Shown: one piece after another, positions 45,304 to 52,993 of the stretch
Layout of the letters: each line of letters starts with the position of its first letter
Numbering within the stretch: the stretch's first letter is position 1
Assembly: GCA_036307185.1 (NCBI GenBank)
Contig: JAXJYC010000027.1
Coordinates: 1-64,000, forward strand
Length of the DNA: 64,000 bases
Source of the DNA: SVEL01 sp017381055
Lineage (GTDB): Bacteria > Bacillota > Clostridia > Lachnospirales > Lachnospiraceae
Direction of reading: 5' to 3'
Notes under the pieces: generated by a model
What the model was told of the DNA's origin: nothing
The model's database searches: none
What the model saw: only the letters and a program-made list of their open reading frames with translations
Translations under genes and position numbers: made by a program

Positions 45304-45804
45304 CTACAGCACCTTCTCCATAATGTAATCATCCATTACGAATCCGTTGCCGATATCAGCCACCTGAGTTCGGGCCTTGGCAAAGCCCATATGCTCGTAT
45401 ACTTCAATAGTATGCTCGTTATGCTTATTAACAGTTAGCCATACAATATTAAGTCCTCTCTCCCTACTCATTTTAAAGAGTTCTTTAAGAGTTTGACCAG
45501 CATAACCTTTTCCCCTATGCTCCTTCTTTAAATAAAGCTTACTAAGGAACATTTTCTTTTCTTCCGTCTCCTCATGAATACCCATATATCCACAGATTTC
45601 ATCATTATCCTTTATAAAATAATATTCATAACCATCTTCCATCTGTTTTTTCATGGCAGGGTAAGATTGAAACTTATCAACCATATAGTCAATTTGCTCA
45701 TCAGATAAAATGCACGGAAAGAATTCATGCCAGACTTCATTTGCAACATCGGCTAAGATATTTAGTTGTTCATCGTTTAATATTCTTGCTAGTTTTAAAG
45801 CCAT
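45304..45804 (-). CDS. GNAT family N-acetyltransferase
   Basis: 166 residues with the acetyl-CoA binding motif YLKKEHRGKGYAGQTLKEL (about residues 93-111) and the C-terminal NKHNEHTIEVYEHMGF. It transfers an acetyl group to an unknown amine. AGGAG precedes the ATG. It lies between the T-box leader and thrS (52 nt before thrS), so it should rise when uncharged tRNA-Thr accumulates. The reason for that link is not evident. Confidence 0.88.
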   Translation of the reverse strand: MALKLARILNDEQLNILADVANEVWHEFFPCILSDEQIDYMVDKFQSYPAMKKQMEDGYEYYFIKDNDEICGYMGIHEETEEKKMFLSKLYLKKEHRGKGYAGQTLKELFKMSRERGLNIVWLTVNKHNEHTIEVYEHMGFAKARTQVADIGNGFVMDDYIMEKVL

Positions 45805-45881
45805 AACGAACTCCTTTCTGTTAACTACTGCATGATATACGAATTACTCCGTTTGATAAACTTAGTAATTCTACAAATATA

Positions 45882-46095
45882 AAAATCCCCTACAGATATA
45901 AATCTGTAAGGGACGATATTATCGCGGTTCCACCCAAATTGTAGCAAAAAAAGCTACCACTCTTATGATTATAACGGAATCACCGGACTTTATTAGAGTC
46001 ACTCAGAGGTGGTTTTCAATTAAGCCGGGAATAAGACAATCACACCACCTGTCTCTCTCTTTGATTCCTTTTTGCTAATCTACTGTCCTCGTCAA
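45882..46095 (-). promoter_or_regulatory. T-box leader controlling the GNAT-thrS operon
   Basis: Minus strand: an AGGTGGT/ACCACCT Stem I helix, the canonical T-box sequence GGGTGGAACCGCG (45921-45933), then a terminator (CCCTTACAGAT with ATCTGTAGGGG, followed by TTTTT at 45886-45912). Uncharged tRNA pairing with the T-box bulge would favour the antiterminator. thrS downstream implies tRNA-Thr; an ACT triplet lies in the region of Stem I where the specifier is expected, but the register is unconfirmed. Confidence 0.9.
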
Positions 46096-46182
46096 CGTTT
46101 TATTTCCATATTTGTTTATATGTGCTCTAAACACATATTTATTTTAACACGATTAACGGATTTGTAAAGTTATTTTTTACTT

Positions 46183-46617
46183 TTATTCATCTTTTTTACT
46201 GGATGCAAACTTATTTTCACAATACTGTGATACAAGTTCTAGTAATTCTTTCGCAGTAGCTATCTGCTCCTCTGCCTCTACTTTTGTTGCAATATAAAAA
46301 TCATCATAATCGCTTGCGTGTCGAATTTCTTCCGCTTCCGATATTCTTTTACCTATATTCCTAGGGAAAATCTCAGTCTTCACATATTCTTTGTTAAAAT
46401 TAGCTAGTGCATCCTTATGTTTTCTATACGAATTTCCATCTAAGGCATGAATTGCAGATATTGCATGATAAATTCCATAATATGCTCTATTATTCGAACT
46501 TCTATATTCTCCCGCATTTAATAAAATTTCAGCAGAATGAATATCACTTTTTGCAGTTTCTATTCTATGAATTACCAAATCTTTCACCGTTCCAACATTA
46601 TCATTATGCTGTTTCAA
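46183..46617 (-). CDS. HEPN domain protein of a HEPN-MNT module
   Basis: 144 residues, mostly helical. The motif RAYYGIYH (R-x6-H, about residues 43-50) matches the R-x4-6-H RNase motif of HEPN proteins. Its start overlaps the 3' end of the nucleotidyltransferase gene by 14 nt. In known HEPN-MNT pairs the HEPN protein is a toxin RNase and MNT the antitoxin, some by adding AMP to a HEPN Tyr. Here the YY pair in the motif could be such a site. Toxin function is inferred. Confidence 0.82.
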   Translation of the reverse strand: MKQHNDNVGTVKDLVIHRIETAKSDIHSAEILLNAGEYRSSNNRAYYGIYHAISAIHALDGNSYRKHKDALANFNKEYVKTEIFPRNIGKRISEAEEIRHASDYDDFYIATKVEAEEQIATAKELLELVSQYCENKFASSKKDE

Positions 46618-46945
46618 ACAATATCACCCCTTCTCTATTAACATTTGCATAAAAAGGATAATTATCTACCCACTTCATAAAATGTTCTTTACTTTTAGCT
46701 ATAGGCTTAATATCAATATCATAGTCCATATAAAAATCAAATGTTTGCTCCGATAATTTATGCCTATATTCCTTTATTTCTTCATCTGTAAGATTCAAAA
46801 GTATCATAATATCTATATCCGAATCTTTATTAAAATCACCTCTAGCATAGGAGCCATATAATATGACTGATTGCAAATGTCTACCATATATATTCTGTAA
46901 TTCGACAACATATTCGCTCAACAAATTCTTCACTGTTTCAGACAC
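46604..46945 (-). CDS. minimal nucleotidyltransferase of a HEPN-MNT module
   Basis: 113 residues. Signature ILYGSYARGDFNKDSDIDIMIL (GS-x10-D-x-D, about residues 26-47) and a third acidic position near DIDIKPI (about 78). It is the upstream partner of the HEPN gene, overlapping it, and is the probable antitoxin that nucleotidylates HEPN. A good site before the ATG is not seen beyond a GAGG about 9 nt upstream. Confidence 0.85.
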   Translation of the reverse strand: MSETVKNLLSEYVVELQNIYGRHLQSVILYGSYARGDFNKDSDIDIMILLNLTDEEIKEYRHKLSEQTFDFYMDYDIDIKPIAKSKEHFMKWVDNYPFYANVNREGVILFETA

Positions 46946-47068
46946 AAAAAACGCCTCCTCTCTTTTTATACTTTGAGTATATCACTATTATGTCAAGAAT
47001 AAAAGTGTAGATTTTCTCAATCCAAACAATTACTTTACAAGTCCACAAAATGTTTTTTCAATCATTTT

Positions 47069-47704
47069 CTATTCCATTAAATCTTCCACATCACAATACA
47101 ATCTCTTCGCAAACGCTAACATTCTTTCTGCACTAGCCTTATTTATATCCTTTTGCCTCTGTTCATATTGCTGTATAGTTCTAACAGAAACACCAACTTC
47201 TTTCGCTAACCCCGACTGACTAAGACCTGCTGCTTTTCTTCTCTTTTTCAAGTTTGTGTCTTCATCCTTATTTATCATCATTTCATCAAGCTTATCTACA
47301 ACTTGTCTTATATCCATTTCATGATACGGAGTATATAGTGCTAATATATCCCTTATAGAAATTTTTTCATTTATCTTAGAAAAAGAAATACCATACATCC
47401 ATTGATAATAAGCTAATACCCATCCAGTCCAATACTCTTCACTTCTATTTACTGTAAATTCAATCTCTATAGGTTGAACATCACCAAACGTCTTATCTAA
47501 TACTTCATATCCAATCTCTACCCCTGACTTACCAACCAATAAATCCACATCGCCATTTTCAAATCTTCTTGACACCCCAGACGATATAAATAAATCAAAA
47601 AATTTTTCTATGCTATATCCTAATTGATACACAACAAAATCAAACATTCTTCCAAGAGCAATTCTAGCTTTCTCTAAATACATCTCATCGTAAGCGTGCA
47701 TCAT
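47069..47704 (-). CDS. HTH-domain protein paired with DUF3990, probable antitoxin
   Basis: 211 residues. The N-terminal 45 residues form a helical DUF3791-like stretch (MFDFVVYQLGYSIEKFFDLFI). A middle domain of about 90 residues is unassigned, and the C-terminal 65 residues are an XRE-type helix-turn-helix (LKKRRKAAGLSQSGLAKEVGVSVRTIQQYE). It overlaps the stop of the DUF3990 gene by 20 nt. DUF3990 proteins often occur with such partners in Lachnospiraceae, which fits a toxin-antitoxin or regulatory pair. Function is inferred. Confidence 0.75.
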   Translation of the reverse strand: MMHAYDEMYLEKARIALGRMFDFVVYQLGYSIEKFFDLFISSGVSRRFENGDVDLLVGKSGVEIGYEVLDKTFGDVQPIEIEFTVNRSEEYWTGWVLAYYQWMYGISFSKINEKISIRDILALYTPYHEMDIRQVVDKLDEMMINKDEDTNLKKRRKAAGLSQSGLAKEVGVSVRTIQQYEQRQKDINKASAERMLAFAKRLYCDVEDLME

Positions 47705-48362
47705 ACCATCTCATCTCCTCATCTAAAATATTTGTAATATATATATCACCTTTTACTCTTTTATTTCGCTCCACATCAAAGTACTCTCTTCTCGCCTTCT
47801 TATCTCGATTTATTTTTCTTACATACCACTCATTACTCTTAGCTATTTCATAATCCAAATAACTAATTCGCTCAAATGCTTTTTCACTCTTCAAAACATA
47901 CTGTAAACCTAATTTCCCCAAATGCATAGCATTACACAACTGTCTATACGATATGGTACCATTGATAAAATCCTGAGCAAATGAAAAGTAACTATCATCA
48001 GCCCTATAGCCTACTATCACATCATAATTTTCATAATCCACATGAAAATTCTCTCGAATATATACCTTTGCCTCTGCCGCTAAGACTGATGGCATATCAA
48101 ATATCCTATTTTCCAACAATATCCCTAGCCAATGAAGCATACAATACTCTTTACTATTTAAATCCAATATGGATAAATCCTCATCATCAAATTCATAACA
48201 GTTAGCATATCCATTCTGTTCATAGCCAACACCCCATTCTTTTGCCATCTGGATATCATAGGTACAATAAAAACCTTGTCCATAATCATTATAAGTTTTT
48301 CCTAAGCCAAACTGTGGCTTTTTAATTATTTTATCTGAACCATGATATATTTTTATACTCAC
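47685..48362 (-). CDS. DUF3990 family protein, possible ADP-ribosyltransferase-like toxin
   Basis: 225 residues from a GTG at 48362, with GGAGG 8 nt upstream. The N-terminus IYHGSDKIIKKPQFGLGKTYNDYGQGFYCT is the characteristic DUF3990 start, related to ADP-ribosyltransferase-like folds (H-G near the N-terminus, then G-x-GFY). A later DYDVIVGYRADDSYF segment is also typical. It is coupled to an HTH partner downstream. Whether it is an active transferase is not known from sequence alone. Confidence 0.8.
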   Translation of the reverse strand: MSIKIYHGSDKIIKKPQFGLGKTYNDYGQGFYCTYDIQMAKEWGVGYEQNGYANCYEFDDEDLSILDLNSKEYCMLHWLGILLENRIFDMPSVLAAEAKVYIRENFHVDYENYDVIVGYRADDSYFSFAQDFINGTISYRQLCNAMHLGKLGLQYVLKSEKAFERISYLDYEIAKSNEWYVRKINRDKKARREYFDVERNKRVKGDIYITNILDEEMRWYDARLR

Positions 48363-48444
48363 TGTATACACCTCCACATTATTTATTGCCTAACCCCATT
48401 GTACTCCTACAGGAGTATAAAGTCAAATATTTAAAAGTATATAT

Positions 48445-48497
48445 CAAAAAAAAGCTAGGATAAGCTTTTGCGCGTGCACAAGCTTACCCTAGCTTTT
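48445..48497 (-). terminator. intrinsic terminator after the CobW-type genes
   Basis: Minus-strand AAAAGCTAGGGTAAGCTT pairs with AAGCTTATCCTAGCTTTT (one G-T or mismatch) around a 12-nt loop, followed by a T-run. It lies 17 nt after the gene ending at 48514. Confidence 0.9.
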
Positions 48498-48513
48498 CTA
48501 TTTGACTCATTGT

Positions 48514-49461
48514 TTATACCATGTTTACGACCGGATTTTCCATAGGTGCTGTCACTACTAATTTATCTGCATACAACACTGGCCCTTCTCCATTGTAATC
48601 ACTTCTGTATTCTTTTACTACAGATACTAGCATATCTACTGTATCCTTATTCTCTAAATTCTTCGCTTCTCTTGATTTACAGATTAATCCCATAAATACG
48701 ATATCATCTGCGCAGCATGTCATGGCTGGTCTTCCTGCCACGAAGTAATTCTTAGGCAAACTTGGCTCCTTCATTACCATTGTCTGAAGATGGAACATTT
48801 TGCCTGCGTATCTATCTGGATTTTCCCATACATCCAAGTAAAAGATTCCGTAATCCTCTGGCTCTATCTCTACTGGATTTGCTTTAAGGTCATATGGTAA
48901 ATCTTCATCTGTGATAGGCAAATCGATTTCACCCTCTTCATCTTCAAACACTACTTCTACTGCTTGATTTAAAGACATTATTGTTCTCTTATAACCCTGA
49001 AGCTTGTCTATGTCCCTACAGCGATTCATTATTACAAGCTCTGAATTTCTAACCATTTCAGCAAATAATGAACGCATATTTGCTACATATGTTTCAAATG
49101 TAACTCCATCCACAATTGTAATCTGCTGACGTATTTCGAAGTTTGCTGGCATTCTTTCTTCTATGTCCTTAGCACTCCACATTCCATTATATTCTATAAT
49201 GATTCTGTCAGGATTGTGCTTCTTCGCAATTGCTTCAAGATTTTCAGGATTAAAATCTTCAAACTCTTCTATACTCTCTATGGTTGTATTCAAAGTTTCA
49301 AGCTTATCTACATCATATTCTTCCATACCTTCTTCACACTGGATAATGAGAGTTGGTTCATCCTGCTTAAAATAATCCTGAGATGTAGTAAAGTCTATAA
49401 ACTGTGTCTTTCCACTTTCAAGAAAGCCATATATCATATATACCTGTATTTTCTGTTCCAT
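48514..49461 (-). CDS. CobW/G3E GTPase fused to a YcgQ-like (TIGR03943-type) C-terminal domain
   Basis: 315 residues. N-terminal P-loop GFLESGKTQFI (Walker A, about residues 12-22) and a G3E-like fold (EYNGMW, then a NRC base-recognition-like NRCRD). From about residue 205 the sequence changes to a domain resembling the YcgQ/TIGR03943 family, with RPAMTCCADDIVFMGLICK near 240. It lies 59 nt downstream of the metal-type GTPase with His repeats. Likely a metal-trafficking GTPase; the metal is not known. The fusion assignment is moderately firm. Confidence 0.75.
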   Translation of the reverse strand: MEQKIQVYMIYGFLESGKTQFIDFTTSQDYFKQDEPTLIIQCEEGMEEYDVDKLETLNTTIESIEEFEDFNPENLEAIAKKHNPDRIIIEYNGMWSAKDIEERMPANFEIRQQITIVDGVTFETYVANMRSLFAEMVRNSELVIMNRCRDIDKLQGYKRTIMSLNQAVEVVFEDEEGEIDLPITDEDLPYDLKANPVEIEPEDYGIFYLDVWENPDRYAGKMFHLQTMVMKEPSLPKNYFVAGRPAMTCCADDIVFMGLICKSREAKNLENKDTVDMLVSVVKEYRSDYNGEGPVLYADKLVVTAPMENPVVNMV

Positions 49462-49520
49462 ATCAACACCTGATACCTTTCTAAGTTAACATAAATGTCT
49501 AATGTTAGAATTAAATCTTT

Positions 49521-50669
49521 TTATACAAAAAATTCCTTTAATTCTTCCTCTGTATATCCAGCTGCTATTACACACACCTTACCGATATAATCCTTATTGC
49601 CTTCTCTTATCTCAAACTGACCTGGAACATAGTCAAAGTATAACCAATTATCGCCTTCCTCTGACTTTAAGATACCCTTAGAACGAAGGATTGTTCCCTT
49701 TGTCTCATTATCAAACTTTGTAAATATTTCCTCAAGCTTGCTCTTAGAATATGCCTTAGATGTCTCCATACCCCAGCTTGTAAATACTTCATCTGCATGA
49801 TGATGGTGATGATGCTCATGTCCATGATGATGGCCACAGCAGCACTCTTCTCCATCTTCGTGATGATGGTGATGTTGATGCTCATGCTCCTCATGATCAT
49901 GATGGTGACCACAGCAGCACTCTTCTCCATCTTCATGATGGTGGTGATGATGATGCTCATGTCCATGATGATGGCCACAGCAGCACTCTTCTCCATCTTC
50001 ATGATGATGGTGATGATGTCCATGATGATGACCACAACAACACTCTTCTTCATGAATAAGATTCTTAGCTGCACCCTCATTCTTCAATGCGTTAACAAGT
50101 GTTGCATCTTCAAGCTCAGTAACTGGAGTTGTAATAACTGCAGCATCACTGTTAAGAGACTTTACAAGTTCAAGAGCTTCTTCAACCTTCTCTGCCTTAG
50201 CGATATCTGTTCTAGAGAAAATAACTGTACTAGCACTCTCTATCTGATTCTTATAAAACTCACCAAAGTTCTTAAGATACATCTTACACTTTGTCACATC
50301 AATTACTGCTACCTTATAGCAGATTTCAAGTTCTAATTCATCCTTTACATTCTCAACAGCCTTAATTACATCAGATAATTTGCCTACACCTGATGGCTCG
50401 ATAAGAATTCTATCCGGATTATATCTTGTAACAACTTCCTTTAACGATGTTGCAAAATCACCAACTAATGAACAACAGATACAACCTGAGTTCATCTCTC
50501 TAATCTCTATACCTGCCTCCTTTAAGAAGCCTCCATCTATACCAATTTCACCAAATTCATTCTCTATTAAAACAACATTTTCCCCTGCATATACATGTGC
50601 AAGAAGATGCTTTATAAGAGTTGTCTTTCCAGCACCTAAGAAACCTGAAATTATATCAACTTTAACCAT
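49521..50669 (-). CDS. CobW/ZNG1-type metallochaperone GTPase with His/Cys-rich tandem repeats
   Basis: 382 residues. GTPase domain: P-loop SGFLGAGKTTLIKHL, the GCICCS metal motif, and EPSGVGK. After about residue 210 come four tandem blocks, each EECCCG followed by HHH and a run of His, joined by HEDG; they hold more than 45 His and 12 Cys. A C-terminal CobW-C domain (about 305-382) follows. Such GTPases hand Zn to target enzymes; the His/Cys blocks may store or sense metal. The start at 50669 follows GGAGG. Confidence 0.9.
   Translation of the reverse strand: MVKVDIISGFLGAGKTTLIKHLLAHVYAGENVVLIENEFGEIGIDGGFLKEAGIEIREMNSGCICCSLVGDFATSLKEVVTRYNPDRILIEPSGVGKLSDVIKAVENVKDELELEICYKVAVIDVTKCKMYLKNFGEFYKNQIESASTVIFSRTDIAKAEKVEEALELVKSLNSDAAVITTPVTELEDATLVNALKNEGAAKNLIHEEECCCGHHHGHHHHHHEDGEECCCGHHHGHEHHHHHHHEDGEECCCGHHHDHEEHEHQHHHHHEDGEECCCGHHHGHEHHHHHHADEVFTSWGMETSKAYSKSKLEEIFTKFDNETKGTILRSKGILKSEEGDNWLYFDYVPGQFEIREGNKDYIGKVCVIAAGYTEEELKEFFV
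49797..50055. repeat. imperfect tandem repeats encoding His/Cys blocks
   Basis: Four copies of a ~60-75 bp unit with cagcagcactcttctccatct (or a close variant) followed by cat/gat-rich DNA encode the EECCCG-His blocks of the GTPase at 49521-50669. The unit length varies because the His runs differ, so copy number may be unstable. Confidence 0.8.
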
Positions 50670-50770
50670 GACTATTCCTCCGTTTTCATAATTTACCAAA
50701 TACGCCTTAAAGTATAACACTTTCCCAAAAAAATCTCAACTAAGTAATTTATAACCTTCGACTCATAATT

Positions 50771-50815
50771 GAACAAAGTGGACAAATTCTCACAGAGAAC
50801 TTTCCTATATCAAAA
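50771..50815. repeat. worn copy of the 31.5-kb intergenic repeat
   Basis: gaacaaagtggacaaattct and agaactttcctatat resemble parts of the 31539-31602 and 31736-31751 elements, joined with the middle deleted. Confidence 0.55.
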
Positions 50816-50816
50816 T

Positions 50817-50854
50817 AAAAGACTGTCAAATCCCACAGGACCTAACAGCCTTTT
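50817..50854 (-). terminator. intrinsic terminator of guaB
   Basis: Minus-strand AAAAGGCTGT pairs with ACAGTCTTTT (one G-T pair) across an 18-nt loop, followed by ATTTTG. It lies 16 nt after the guaB stop. Confidence 0.8.
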
Positions 50855-50870
50855 TATTAATTTCTAATCA

Positions 50871-52325
50871 CTACGCATCTACACTATAGTTTGGTGCTTC
50901 CTTTGTAATATGAATGTCATGTGGATGACTCTCTTTGAGAGAAGCTGCTGAAATCTTAACAAACTGACCATTTGTCTTAAGATCTTCAATAGTTGGAGCA
51001 CCACAGTAACCCATACCAGCACGAAGACCGCCCATAAGCTGGAACACTGTATCTTCAAGTGTTCCCTTATACGCTACTCTACCTTCTACACCTTCAGGAA
51101 CTAACTTCTTCGCATCTGTCTGGAAGTATCTATCCTTTGAACCATTTTCCATAGCGGCGATAGAGCCCATACCTCTATAAACCTTATACTTTCTACCCTG
51201 ATATAACTCAAATGTACCTGGCGCCTCATCACAACCAGCAAACATGCTACCCATCATACATACGTTTGCACCTGCTGCAATAGCCTTTGTCATATCTCCT
51301 GAGAACTTAATACCACCATCAGCGATGATTGGTACTCCGTACTCCTTAGCTGCTTCATAGCAATCCATAACTGCTGAAATCTGTGGAACACCGATACCAG
51401 CAACGATTCTTGTTGTACAAATCGAACCAGGTCCAATACCTACCTTAACTGCATCTGCACCAGCTTCAATAAGATCCTTTGTAGCTGCTGCTGTTGCTAC
51501 ATTACCAGCGATAACCTGTAACTCTGGGAACTTAGCCTTGATTTCCTTAACAGCCTCAATAATGTTCTTAGAGTGACCATGAGCTGAATCAAGAACGATA
51601 ACGTCTACCTTTGCATTAACTAATGCTTCAACTCTCTCCATAACATTTCTTGTAATACCTACTGCAGCACCACAAAGAAGTCTACCCTGTGCATCCTTTG
51701 CAGCAAGTGGGTACTTAATCTGCTTCTCAATATCCTTAATTGTAATTAATCCCTTAAGATTGAAATCGTCATCTACTAATGGAAGCTTTTCTTTTCTTGA
51801 CTTAGCCAAAATAGCCTTAGCTTCTTCAAGTGTAATGCCCTGCTTAGCAGTGATAAGACCTTCGCTTGTCATAGACTCCTTAATCTTCTTAGTGAAATCT
51901 GTCTCAAACTTAAGATCACGATTTGTAATAATACCAACAAGCTTTCCATTCTCTGTAATAGGCACGCCTGAAATTCTGAACTTGCCCATAAGCTCGTTAG
52001 CATCCTGTAATGTATGTTCTGGTGATAATGAAAATGGATCTGTAATAACACCGTTCTCAGAACGCTTTACCTTGTCAACTTCTTCTGCCTGAGCTTCTAC
52101 CGACATATTCTTATGTATGATACCGATACCACCCTGTCTAGCCATAGCGATAGCCATACGGTGCTCAGTAACTGTATCCATACCTGCACTCATCATCGGT
52201 ATGTTTAATTTAATAGATTTTGTTAAATAAGTTGATAAGTCAACCAAATTTGGTGTAACCTCTGAATACTGTGGAACTAATAACACATCGTCAAATGTAA
52301 TTCCTTCGCCGATAATCTTACCCAT
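50871..52325 (-). CDS. guaB: inosine-5'-monophosphate dehydrogenase
   Basis: 484 residues. Oxidises IMP to XMP with NAD, the committing step to GMP. The barrel is interrupted by a CBS pair (about residues 95-200). The catalytic loop is VGIGPGSICTTRIVAGIG (Cys about 303); DGGIKFSGDMTKA and the Arg-Tyr-like flap AAMENGSKDRYFQ follow. The start at 52325 (MGKIIGEG) is chosen because GAGAGGA lies about 10 nt upstream. A stem-loop lies in the leader (52361-52391). Confidence 0.95.
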   Translation of the reverse strand: MGKIIGEGITFDDVLLVPQYSEVTPNLVDLSTYLTKSIKLNIPMMSAGMDTVTEHRMAIAMARQGGIGIIHKNMSVEAQAEEVDKVKRSENGVITDPFSLSPEHTLQDANELMGKFRISGVPITENGKLVGIITNRDLKFETDFTKKIKESMTSEGLITAKQGITLEEAKAILAKSRKEKLPLVDDDFNLKGLITIKDIEKQIKYPLAAKDAQGRLLCGAAVGITRNVMERVEALVNAKVDVIVLDSAHGHSKNIIEAVKEIKAKFPELQVIAGNVATAAATKDLIEAGADAVKVGIGPGSICTTRIVAGIGVPQISAVMDCYEAAKEYGVPIIADGGIKFSGDMTKAIAAGANVCMMGSMFAGCDEAPGTFELYQGRKYKVYRGMGSIAAMENGSKDRYFQTDAKKLVPEGVEGRVAYKGTLEDTVFQLMGGLRAGMGYCGAPTIEDLKTNGQFVKISAASLKESHPHDIHITKEAPNYSVDA

Positions 52326-52360
52326 TTCATTAATCCTCTCTTTCAATATTATCAAACAAT

Positions 52361-52391
52361 GCGAACTTATATATATTTATAATAAGTCCGC
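52361..52391 (-). other. stem-loop in the guaB leader
   Basis: gcgaacttat and ataagtccgc form a 10-bp stem (one G-T pair on the minus strand) around an 11-nt loop, about 35 nt before guaB. No T-run. It may be mRNA-stabilising or a regulatory element; it resembles no known purine riboswitch. Confidence 0.4.
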
Positions 52392-52451
52392 ACGTTTCAC
52401 TTTCGCTAAAGTATAAACTTTTTACGACAAAATGTCAAACACTTTTTCATA

Positions 52452-52967
52452 TTATCTCTGCATTTTACTTGGAATATAATTCCTTATGGCTTCTACCATC
52501 TTTTCATTTGGCTCAAAAATAACCTTAGCTATACCTCTCTCACCCATAGAAACTATAAATGCATACTTCTTTCTATCTGGATAACCAGAAGAATAGTCTA
52601 CTACCTTATATGCCTTTTCCTGCTTATATCTTTCATATGGTTTCAATACGTCGCTATCAGCTGGTGCAAATACTTCAACTGATCTTATATCAAATCTTCT
52701 TGCCTTTTTTCTTTTCTTTTTGGCAAATATTACATCTATATCTAATTCGCCACTTACAAACTGATACTCATATTCTACATTTGTATTTCTAAATACATAC
52801 ATACTAAGGAATACAAGTAGCATTCCAAAGAACAATCCATAGAATTGTAATAAAAACATTCCGTAATAGAAAGCTAAGAATGTAGCTATCACAATAAGGT
52901 ATCTGCAAAATAGAGCCATTTTTCCCGTTTTGCGCTTAACTATAAATTCACAATATATATCGTTCAT
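52452..52967 (-). CDS. hypothetical membrane protein (DUF6106-like)
   Basis: 171 residues from the second ATG (52967), which has AGGAG 6 nt upstream. Two membrane segments (about 21-60) with a short turn, then a basic cytoplasmic domain of ~110 residues with KKKRKKARRFDIRSVEVFAP. The start MNDIYCEFIVKRKTG is seen in an uncharacterised Lachnospiraceae family. It may be a membrane-anchored PH-like domain. No catalytic motif. Confidence 0.7.
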   Translation of the reverse strand: MNDIYCEFIVKRKTGKMALFCRYLIVIATFLAFYYGMFLLQFYGLFFGMLLVFLSMYVFRNTNVEYEYQFVSGELDIDVIFAKKKRKKARRFDIRSVEVFAPADSDVLKPYERYKQEKAYKVVDYSSGYPDRKKYAFIVSMGERGIAKVIFEPNEKMVEAIRNYIPSKMQR

Positions 52968-52993
52968 TTGCATCTCCTATCTAAATGTACTTA

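Noticed and set aside
45990..46095. Definite Thr specifier codon in the T-box
   Set aside because: An ACT triplet is present, but the Stem I register could not be fixed by eye, so only the downstream gene supports tRNA-Thr.
46946..47068. Promoter or site between the HEPN-MNT and DUF3990 modules
   Set aside because: AT-rich sequence gives several weak matches, none better than chance.
49667..50336. Met/Ile-rich ORFs overlapping the His/Cys repeats
   Set aside because: They are other-frame readings of repeated cat/gat codons of the GTPase gene.
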